A DNA stretch of 6,188 nt from JACDDK01 sp041747155 (GTDB taxonomy: Bacteria > Actinomycetota > Rubrobacteria > Rubrobacterales > Rubrobacteraceae): positions 1-6,188 of the forward strand of contig JBGTFQ010000037.1 of the NCBI GenBank assembly GCA_041747155.1, given 5' to 3'. The position numbers and the translations under genes are program-made. Every line of letters begins with the position of its first letter. Position 1 is the first letter of the stretch. Positions 1 through 3,991 of this stretch are shown here, in pieces. The notes below the pieces were generated by a model. That model had not been told where the DNA came from. It saw only the letters and a list, made by a program, of their open reading frames with translations, and did not search any database.

Positions 1-458
1 TGGGTCCAGTCCTGGACTTTCGAGCCTTCGTCGAAGCCTACGGCTCGGGCGTCTTCGTCGCGGGCGGCGCAGGCTAGATGTCGGACACCGGACCACGGAG
101 TGGCTCCGAGGCACATAGCGCAGGGTTCGGTGCTCGTGACGAGCTCGTGGGCGGGATGGTTCGGGCCGCCGAGATCGAAGTCCCCGAGAGATCTCTGGGC
201 GATCATGATAGCAACCATCTCGCCATGAAATACTGAGCATCCGCCGCCGACCACGAGGTTCACACCGACGGAGACGAGGCGGCCTGAGTCGCGCTCGAAG
301 ATAGCGGCTCCGAAAGGCCCGCCGGTGTCGCGTCGGATGTTCTCGCGGGAGAGATCCACGGCCAGGCGCATTCGATCCTCTGGCTCCGCGTAGATCTCAT
401 CTTCGACAAACTTATCGACCCAGTCCGGTAAGCGCAAGGTTACTTCGGGGAACTTCAT
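1..458 (-). CDS. Nucleoside/guanine deaminase-like protein, C-terminus cut off by window
   Basis: Zinc-dependent cytidine/deoxycytidylate-fold deaminase, cytoplasmic, expected to remove an amino group hydrolytically from a base or nucleoside in purine or pyrimidine salvage. 152 residues are visible, read from ATG at 458 down to the window edge. The zinc-site motifs are HGE (residues 78-80: ligand H78, catalytic E80) and PCAMC (112-116: ligands C113, C116), 31 residues apart, as the family requires. The tail after PCAMC (CLGATPWSGVRHLACAARD, then AVGFDEG) resembles the guanine deaminase GuaD branch more than TadA, but the substrate cannot be fixed from sequence. HGE replaces the commoner HAE, which the family tolerates. 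T120 stands where a hydrophobic residue is usual. The start is supported by AAAGGAG at 465-471, 6 nt upstream. It is divergent from the cupin gene. The fold is very likely; the substrate is uncertain. Confidence 0.88.
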   Translation of the reverse strand, partial: MKFPEVTLRLPDWVDKFVEDEIYAEPEDRMRLAVDLSRENIRRDTGGPFGAAIFERDSGRLVSVGVNLVVGGGCSVFHGEMVAIMIAQRSLGDFDLGGPNHPAHELVTSTEPCAMCLGATPWSGVRHLACAARDEDARAVGFDEGSKVQDWT

Positions 459-481
459 AACGGACTCCTTTCAAAGACGCG

Positions 482-492
482 GTTATCATAAC
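482..492. promoter_or_regulatory. Palindrome GTTATCATAAC with -10-like boxes in divergent spacer
   Basis: An 11-bp perfect odd palindrome lies in the 103-bp spacer between the divergent deaminase and cupin genes. It contains TATCAT on the plus strand (484-489) and TATGAT on the minus strand (490-485), each one or two mismatches from a -10 box. No good -35 element is found at 16-18 bp for either direction. It could be a small operator or a shared -10 region. This is inference from position and symmetry only. Confidence 0.25.
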
Positions 493-548
493 AACTCCGG
501 GTTCGAGGAACGGTGGGATGCTAGAGTGAGTCGCGAATCGCGTCCAAG

Positions 549-555
549 AAGGAGG
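549..555 (+). promoter_or_regulatory. Ribosome binding site AAGGAGG fixing the cupin start
   Basis: A perfect Shine-Dalgarno sequence ends 6 nt before the GTG at 562. The longer in-frame GTG start at 526 has only a weak GGTGGGA upstream, and it would add 12 basic, non-cupin residues. I therefore place the cupin start at 562. Confidence 0.85.
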
Positions 556-561
556 ATCACC

Positions 562-882
562 GTGGAGATACAGGATTTATCGAAATCCCTCGCTTTTTCG
601 GAGGAGAAGATGCAGAAGAACGCGCTTTTCGAGTCGCCGCATCTGTTCTACGACACGTATTGTCTGCTACCCGGACAGGCTCAGAAGGTCCATTCGCACG
701 AAGGTTCCGACAAGGTCTACTACGTCCTGACCGGCACGGGCCACTTCACCATCGGCGACGAAGAGCAAGACCTGACGGAAGGTGCCGCCGTCATAGCCCG
801 CGCCGGAGATCCGCACGGTGTAAGCAACAAGAGTGAAGAGAACCTAGTCCTACTGGTCACGATGGCTCCACGTCCGGCCTGA
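562..882 (+). CDS. Small single-domain cupin protein
   Basis: A 106-residue one-domain cupin, a typical length for stand-alone cupins of the cupin_2 type, probably a cytoplasmic metal-binding beta-barrel. Motif 1 is around residues 38-60 (GQAQKVHSHEGSDKVYYV, then LTGTG) and supplies H44 and H46. The usual glutamate four residues after the second His is D50 here. Motif 2 is at 74-89 (GAAVIARAGDPHGVSN) and supplies H85 and N89; arginine replaces the usual proline. The metal site therefore looks usable (H44, H46, H85, perhaps D50). Small cupins of this kind include isomerases, dioxygenases and sugar- or effector-binding proteins, and nothing here picks one. It starts with GTG after a perfect Shine-Dalgarno. 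The next gene starts 2 bp after its stop, so the two are almost surely cotranscribed. Family certain, function unknown. Confidence 0.93.
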   Translation: MEIQDLSKSLAFSEEKMQKNALFESPHLFYDTYCLLPGQAQKVHSHEGSDKVYYVLTGTGHFTIGDEEQDLTEGAAVIARAGDPHGVSNKSEENLVLLVTMAPRPA

Positions 883-884
883 AG

Positions 885-1259
885 ATGCCCGCCCGCGAAG
901 CACCTCAGCCACCCTATGTTCTCTTATTTCAGGAAGCCGCGCCAGATGCCGTACCGCTGATGGTCTCCGTGGATGACCGTCCCGCTCTGCCGCTCTTCGA
1001 TTCCAACGAGAAGGCGCAGAGTTTTCTAGAAGCGGCGGACTTTGGACCGGACTGGAAGCCGGTGGAGGTTTCAGGGGCGGGGCTGCTAACCGTGCTCGAA
1101 TCCTGTCGCGGGCTCGTTGAGTATGTGGCTCTGGATCCCCCACCCGCAACAGGAGGTGGAATGCGCGTAGAGATGGGCGGATTGGAGGAGTTGATCACAG
1201 CCCTACAGAGAAACCCCGAAGACCACCTGTTCGACATCGGCGGCCTAAACCGGAACTGA
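885..1259 (+). CDS. Hypothetical acidic protein, 124 aa, in cupin operon
   Basis: I do not recognise this protein with confidence. It has no signal peptide and no membrane segment. The pattern is a strand-rich N-terminus (YVLLF at 11-15, VPLMVSVDD at 23-31), then PLFDSNEKAQSFLEA (36-50), a central LLTVLESCRGLVEYVALDPPP (67-87) and a C-terminal helix-like MGGLEELITALQ (97-108). The order 'value to display, threshold or residue range, ALDPP' loosely recalls SseB-like proteins; this is only a resemblance. Its ATG lies 2 bp after the cupin stop, with no clear Shine-Dalgarno of its own, so translational coupling to the cupin is likely and the two may act together. The frame is real on grounds of tight operon spacing and balanced protein composition; antisense frames here are low-complexity Ser/Arg/Pro. 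Confidence 0.75.
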   Translation: MPAREAPQPPYVLLFQEAAPDAVPLMVSVDDRPALPLFDSNEKAQSFLEAADFGPDWKPVEVSGAGLLTVLESCRGLVEYVALDPPPATGGGMRVEMGGLEELITALQRNPEDHLFDIGGLNRN

Positions 1260-1329
1260 GCCAGCTCACGAGAAGATCAGCGAAAATATCCCATCCACAT
1301 CCAGCTCGATAAGCTAAAATATCTCCAAC
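1260..1329 (+). promoter_or_regulatory. Candidate promoter, TAAAAT at 1315-1320, near-leaderless
   Basis: TAAAAT (5 of 6 to TATAAT) at 1315-1320 would start transcription near 1327, only about 3 nt before the ATG at 1330. There is no Shine-Dalgarno before that ATG, and no recognisable -35 at 16-18 bp. A leaderless mRNA, common in actinobacteria, would explain both. The 70-bp spacer also holds CCAGCTC twice (1261-1267 and 1301-1307). No terminator for the upstream pair is visible. Confidence 0.35.
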
Positions 1330-1770
1330 ATGAGCATGACCTTCAAAGAAAAGTTAACGGAGTCCGCCCGGAGACACTGGCAGGAGTTCAGCCAAAGTCG
1401 TCCGGGGCGACGTTTCCAGGATCGGTATCGTCGCCGTCAAGAAAATCAGAGCGGCGGGCGAATTATCAGTCGCATCTTCAACATCACCCTCGGAGTTCTG
1501 TTGGTGGCTTCGAGCGCGCTCGGTGGCCTGCTGCCCGTCCTCGGATGGGGGACCGCGATAATCGGCTTCAGCCTTATCGCGGGCGAAGTCCTCTCAGCGG
1601 CTCTTCTGCTCGACAAGACGGAGAAGAACCTGTGGAGTTTCACGGGATTTTGCAAAGACGTCTGGCTCCTTGCCAACCCACTGGGTAAGGCATTGATAGT
1701 GTTTCTACTAGCGGTACTCACCGTGGTATCAACTTACTTGATGTACCTTGCGGTCCTGAGTATCTTCTAG
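1330..1770 (+). CDS. PGPGW-like small integral membrane protein
   Basis: A 146-residue inner-membrane protein. The first 45 residues are soluble and rich in Arg/Lys/Gln (RRRQ at 34-37), so they should face the cytoplasm. Hydrophobic segments follow at about 50-66, 73-93 and 119-145. Between the first two is LPVLGWG (68-74), followed by TAIIGFSLIAGE. This places the protein near the putative transmembrane PGPGW family, whose members have a 'PGPGW' turn between two helices and then a 'GL-lLa-E' helix. The motif here is degenerate, so assignment is by layout as much as by residues. Family function is unknown. A second in-frame ATG at 1336 is an alternative start; neither ATG has a Shine-Dalgarno. 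It ends 3 bp from the convergent PH-domain gene. Confidence 0.72.
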   Translation: MSMTFKEKLTESARRHWQEFSQSRPGRRFQDRYRRRQENQSGGRIISRIFNITLGVLLVASSALGGLLPVLGWGTAIIGFSLIAGEVLSAALLLDKTEKNLWSFTGFCKDVWLLANPLGKALIVFLLAVLTVVSTYLMYLAVLSIF

Positions 1771-1800
1771 GTTCTACCCGAGTACGTAACCCGCTAGAAC
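1771..1800. repeat. Imperfect dyad at convergent gene ends
   Basis: GTTCTA (1771-1776) and TAGAAC (1795-1800) are inverted, and TACGTA (1783-1788) sits exactly at their shared centre. Overall 11 of 15 positions per arm match. It begins directly after the PGPGW-like stop and overlaps the last codons of the PH-domain gene. It lacks a T-run on either side, so it is not a typical intrinsic terminator, though it could form a weak hairpin in both transcripts. Confidence 0.3.
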
Positions 1801-2151
1801 GCTCTGTACGAGGTAGATGTTCAAGTTTTTGTTGAACCGTTTCTCGATGGGCATAGGGGAACCGGAGATCCATATCTTCAGTTCCGCATCGAGGTCGAAG
1901 TGTCCGGCGGTCTCGACGCTGAAATGAGTGATGCTCTTGTACGGCAGTGAATGATATTCGACCTTGTTCCCCGTTAGGCCCTGCTTATCCACGAGGATCA
2001 GGCGCTTGTTCGTAAAAACAAACAGATCCCTTATAAGTTGGTAAGCCCGCTCGATCTTCTCCCCACCCGCCAAAATCTGGGCAAAATCCCCCTCGATCTC
2101 CGACGGCTCAACCTCCGACGCATTCCCCATCAACCCATCCAGAAACCCCAT
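1774..2151 (-). CDS. Bacterial PH-domain protein (bPH_1 family)
   Basis: A 125-residue cytoplasmic protein made almost entirely of one bacterial pleckstrin-homology domain of the bPH_1 (formerly DUF1696) family. The signature is very clear: AYQLIRDLFVFTNKRLILVD (36-55), VEYHSLPYKSITHFSVETAG (64-83), then HFDLDAELKIWISG (84-97). A C-terminal helix NIYLVQSVLA (111-120) completes the domain. Family members are about this length, mostly stand-alone, and assemble into rings in solved structures; their role is not established. The N-terminus (GFLDGLMGN) is short and glycine-rich. The ATG at 2151 is chosen over the TTG one codon earlier because CCTCCC at 2158-2163 (GGGAGG in the transcript) lies 6 nt upstream of it. 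It is convergent with the membrane protein and downstream of the PIN gene, separated by 228 bp. Function unknown, family near certain. Confidence 0.95.
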   Translation of the reverse strand: MGFLDGLMGNASEVEPSEIEGDFAQILAGGEKIERAYQLIRDLFVFTNKRLILVDKQGLTGNKVEYHSLPYKSITHFSVETAGHFDLDAELKIWISGSPMPIEKRFNKNLNIYLVQSVLAGYVLG

Positions 2152-2157
2152 CAACTA

Positions 2158-2163
2158 CCTCCC
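2158..2163 (-). promoter_or_regulatory. Ribosome binding site GGGAGG fixing the PH-domain start
   Basis: GGGAGG on the minus strand, with spacing TAGTTG (6 nt) to ATG at 2151. The TTG at 2154 would leave only 3 nt, so ATG is preferred. Confidence 0.75.
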
Positions 2164-2379
2164 AAAGTCCACCTACAAAACCAGTTCTACAGAAACACAG
2201 CATCCAAACATACACAAACATCCAATCGGTCTCTCGTCCTGCCCCGCAAGCTGGGCTTAAAAACAGCTTCGAATACATCGACGACGAGTTAGCTAAGACC
2301 ACACTGGAGGCTATCCGACGGGGAAAAGTTGCTCGATCCAAGTACGCGGAAATAGGTTTCTCGCACTTTGAATTGAAGC
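2164..2379. other. Gap without intact gene: G-poor leader plus orphan frame
   Basis: The spacer between the PIN gene and the PH-domain gene. The part next to the PH gene is strongly skewed: in 2161-2230 the plus strand has 24 C and 6 G in 70 bases, so the PH transcript leader is G/U-rich and C-poor. From about 2262 the composition becomes ordinary and a plus-strand frame looks protein-like (listed separately). AAGCTG at 2248-2253 and CAGCTT at 2264-2269 form a 6-bp inverted repeat with a 10-nt loop. It has no T-run after it in either direction, so I do not call a terminator. No promoter for the PH gene could be picked with confidence. Confidence 0.5.
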
Positions 2380-2405
2380 TTAGTTGCTGTCCGATGCTCG
2401 GGTGA
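2262..2405 (+). pseudogene. Possible C-terminal gene remnant (47 codons, no start)
   Basis: The plus-strand frame from 2262 reads NSFEYIDDELAKTTLEAI, then RRGKVARSKYAEIG, then FSHFELKLSC, ending in TGA at 2403-2405. The amino-acid mix (acidic and basic helix-like stretch, few rare residues) looks like real protein. There is no ATG, GTG or TTG start in frame within it. Upstream the frame stays open but turns low-complexity as it enters the skewed leader. Its end overlaps the last 26 bp of the convergent PIN gene. It may be the tail of a gene cut when the PIN module arrived, or chance. I recognise no family. Confidence 0.2.
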
Positions 2406-3732
2406 TCACTGCATGGAGCGAACCAGTAGTTTCTTCTGGCAAGTCAGCCGCGTTGATTCGGTAATCTATCTTGAACGACGCTGCACTTTCGAATGAGTCA
2501 AAGACAACATACAGTGGATCAGAAGGTTCATTTATATGCTGCTTCAAACGTTGAACTTCGTAAGACACTTCATAGCTATTACTTCTCTTTATTTCAGGAG
2601 CAGAAACGTTACTTTTTCCGGGCAAGTAAGTAGGTGAAAGATTACGATATGAGGAGTTGTGTAGGCCCAAACGATCTTGCATGATCTCAGTTTGAGTCAT
2701 CGGTGGACGCGGTGGATTGGGAGCTTCGGGCACTTGTGGTTTGTCGTCTTCGTCATACAGATCGAAGCCGTCGGGAAAATGCAAGAATACGTCGATGTCC
2801 TCGGCAGGAGCAGTACCATTGTTGAAAAGGCAAAGATCCAAACGAATGGTTCTTCGTTGTAAGTTGTTGTTTACAATACATTCGCGTAGATACATTTCGT
2901 AGTCTTCGTAAAAATCATCCAGCTCCTTGTTGTAGCGTGTAAACTCTTCTGCACTTGGCCCACCGAAGTTATTGAAATTGTCAGCTAAACCCTGAAATTT
3001 GTTTAAGCCTGTCAATGGTAAATGGCCTGATGATGGCTCACTCTTTGGAGCTACTGGTCGCTCACGTTTTCTGTACTTACTCTTGATGTTTGTTACCCAC
3101 CGCTGTATTTCTTCCTCCGTCGTCGTGATGGGCTGTAAGAGAGTGAAACTGAAATGATTGCCTTTGTTGGCAAACGCGAGTTCAAGCTTTGGGAGACGGT
3201 TTTCGAGCTGTTGGACACGCTGCTGCAACTTTTTCTTTTCTTTTTCCGAATTGTCTAGCGCGCTCGGAAGTTCGTACTTCTCGGGAAGTGATATAGCTGT
3301 AATTTCATGTTGCCTAGCTTTGAGTCGAGCACCTGTGTCACCTGAAACCAGGGCTACATTTGTGCCTGGCTCTGAGTGAGAATATGATAAACAACTGGCT
3401 ACAAGATGATCGTCGTTGATTTCTACTCTCAAACCGTACTCCTGAAAATTGACGGTGGGCTCCCTAGCGTACTCAAGCTCAATACCATCGGGTAGGAGTG
3501 TAGGCGTTTCGCCCAAAGCGATTTGCTCGATTTTCCTCAGTGCAGCCTGCGCCCGGTCTCGAATCTTTGGGGTTCGGTTTTGATCCTTGTGCTCGTCTAA
3601 TTCCCGAACCACTATCGGCGTAGCCACGAGAACCACACGGGGTAAGCCCAATACCTCGGCCCAGTTGATCTGGTCAAAAGGCTGGTAGTGTAGAAAAATA
3701 TTCGTGTCGAGAAATACGTAAGGAGGGTTCAT
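2380..3732 (-). CDS. Large PIN-domain protein (putative RNase) with coiled coil and novel C-terminal region
   Basis: A 450-residue, probably cytoplasmic protein. The N-terminal PIN domain (about 4-150) is the fold of metal-dependent RNases such as VapC toxins. The acidic residues are in place: D9 in VFLDTNIFL (6-14), E44 in VVRELDEHKD (41-50), D107/D108 in EINDDHLVA (104-112), D132 in LVSGDTGARLKAR (128-140). A charged heptad-like stretch at 160-185 (EKEKKKLQQRVQQLENRL) predicts a coiled coil. Residues 205-225 are helical and basic. A segment with GLADNFNNFGGPSAEEF (248-264) and aromatic-acidic helices follows. The last 155 residues look beta-rich, with NNGTAPAEDIDVFLHFPDGF (304-323) and a proline-rich loop (332-344); I do not recognise this region. 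VapC toxins are about 130 residues, so this is not an ordinary one. The ATG directly follows the TAG of the upstream small gene and has no good Shine-Dalgarno, implying coupled translation. The gene is AT-richer than fumC, which suggests transfer. RNase activity is inferred from active-site residues. Confidence 0.88.
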   Translation of the reverse strand: MNPPYVFLDTNIFLHYQPFDQINWAEVLGLPRVVLVATPIVVRELDEHKDQNRTPKIRDRAQAALRKIEQIALGETPTLLPDGIELEYAREPTVNFQEYGLRVEINDDHLVASCLSYSHSEPGTNVALVSGDTGARLKARQHEITAISLPEKYELPSALDNSEKEKKKLQQRVQQLENRLPKLELAFANKGNHFSFTLLQPITTTEEEIQRWVTNIKSKYRKRERPVAPKSEPSSGHLPLTGLNKFQGLADNFNNFGGPSAEEFTRYNKELDDFYEDYEMYLRECIVNNNLQRRTIRLDLCLFNNGTAPAEDIDVFLHFPDGFDLYDEDDKPQVPEAPNPPRPPMTQTEIMQDRLGLHNSSYRNLSPTYLPGKSNVSAPEIKRSNSYEVSYEVQRLKQHINEPSDPLYVVFDSFESAASFKIDYRINAADLPEETTGSLHAVITRASDSN

Positions 3733-3885
3733 CTACCCATACTGCCACTGGTGATATTCCCGACGGATCTCCTCCAGCGCAGCCAGCCGCGCTTCGTAGG
3801 ATTGCTCCTGCCAATAAGCGAAATCGGTCGGTTGCTCTTTGAGAGCGACTTTTCGAACTACTTTTTGTACAGGTTTTCTGTCCAT
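3733..3885 (-). CDS. Small antitoxin-like protein, 50 aa, coupled to PIN gene
   Basis: A 50-residue basic protein, ATG at 3885 to TAG at 3733. It begins MDRKPVQKVVRKVALKEQ, continues TDFAYWQEQS (20-29), and ends YEARLAALEEIRREYHQWQYG (30-50). From memory, the pattern 'V-RK-sL-eQ-sD-aYW--rs-eeRLaAlE-lRreyh-w-YG' is that of a small bacterial protein family placed before toxin-like genes (nucleotidyltransferase or PIN partners) and regarded as antitoxins. Members as I recall them carry a further short tail containing RLQRV-RIV after YG; here the frame stops right there. TAG is followed at once by the PIN ATG (TAGATG), so the genes are translationally coupled. AAGG at 3894-3897 is a modest Shine-Dalgarno. 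A promoter-like CTGACG...TAAAAT lies just upstream. The coding call is strong from the motif; neutralisation of the PIN protein is inference. Confidence 0.75.
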   Translation of the reverse strand: MDRKPVQKVVRKVALKEQPTDFAYWQEQSYEARLAALEEIRREYHQWQYG

Positions 3886-3903
3886 AGTTTGAGCCTTGCC
3901 ACT

Positions 3904-3933
3904 ATTTTACCTCTACGTTGTCTTTGGCGTCAG
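3904..3933 (-). promoter_or_regulatory. Candidate promoter for antitoxin-like/PIN pair
   Basis: On the minus strand CTGACG (3933-3928, 4 of 6 to TTGACA) and TAAAAT (3909-3904, 5 of 6 to TATAAT) are 18 bp apart. Transcription would start near 3897, right at the AAGG Shine-Dalgarno, giving a leader of about 12 nt. The -35 half overlaps one arm of the 9-bp inverted repeat, so that repeat could act as an operator arm; this is inference. Read-through from fumC is also possible because no terminator is seen. Confidence 0.4.
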
Positions 3934-3990
3934 GCTGTGCGCTCGCCTCTTTGATGCGCTCCTTCACGGATTTCCCAACTTCGCCAAAGA
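3921..3990. repeat. 9-bp perfect inverted repeat TCTTTGGCG / CGCCAAAGA
   Basis: The arms are at 3921-3929 and 3982-3990, enclosing 52 bp. The outer arm lies 1 bp past the fumC stop; the inner arm overlaps the -35 region of the candidate promoter. No T-run follows in either direction, so it is not a standard terminator. Within the enclosed segment TGCGCTC occurs twice (3938-3944 and 3955-3961). Confidence 0.5.
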
Positions 3991-3991
3991 T

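Larger units (their letters stand above)
3902..3991 (-). other. In-frame open extension after the fumC stop (29 codons)
   Basis: After the fumC TGA (3994-3992) the same frame runs 29 sense codons to TAG at 3904-3902. It reads FGEVGKSVKERIKEA, then SAQPDAKDNVEVK. This is lysine/glutamate-rich and resembles the tail of a small stress-type protein. There is no ATG or TTG start in frame; the only GTG is at codon 9. fumC itself ends at a normal fumarase C-terminus (LLDPRKMTEA), so the extension is not needed for the enzyme. It may be a gene remnant, a rare read-through tail, or chance; an open run this short is not statistically striking. Confidence 0.2.

Noticed and set aside
507..531. GGAACG plus GTC as an ECF-type promoter for the cupin gene
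   Set aside because: The match is short and the -10 part is too weak to separate from chance.
526..561. Longer cupin start at GTG 526
   Set aside because: The perfect AAGGAGG at 549-555 lies inside that extension and points to GTG 562. The added residues are basic and not part of the cupin fold.
850..1237. Minus-strand frames opposite the cupin-operon hypothetical gene
   Set aside because: Their products are Ser/Arg/Pro-rich as expected for shadow frames, and the plus-strand gene is supported by 2-bp operon spacing.
2248..2269. AAGCTG/CAGCTT hairpin as a terminator for the PIN gene
   Set aside because: The A/T run lies in the loop instead of after the stem, so it does not fit an intrinsic terminator.
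2038..2292. Plus-strand frame of 84 codons antisense to the PH gene start
   Set aside because: It overlaps the conserved PH domain antisense, has low-complexity Gln/Pro/His content from the C/A-rich strand, and no ribosome binding site.
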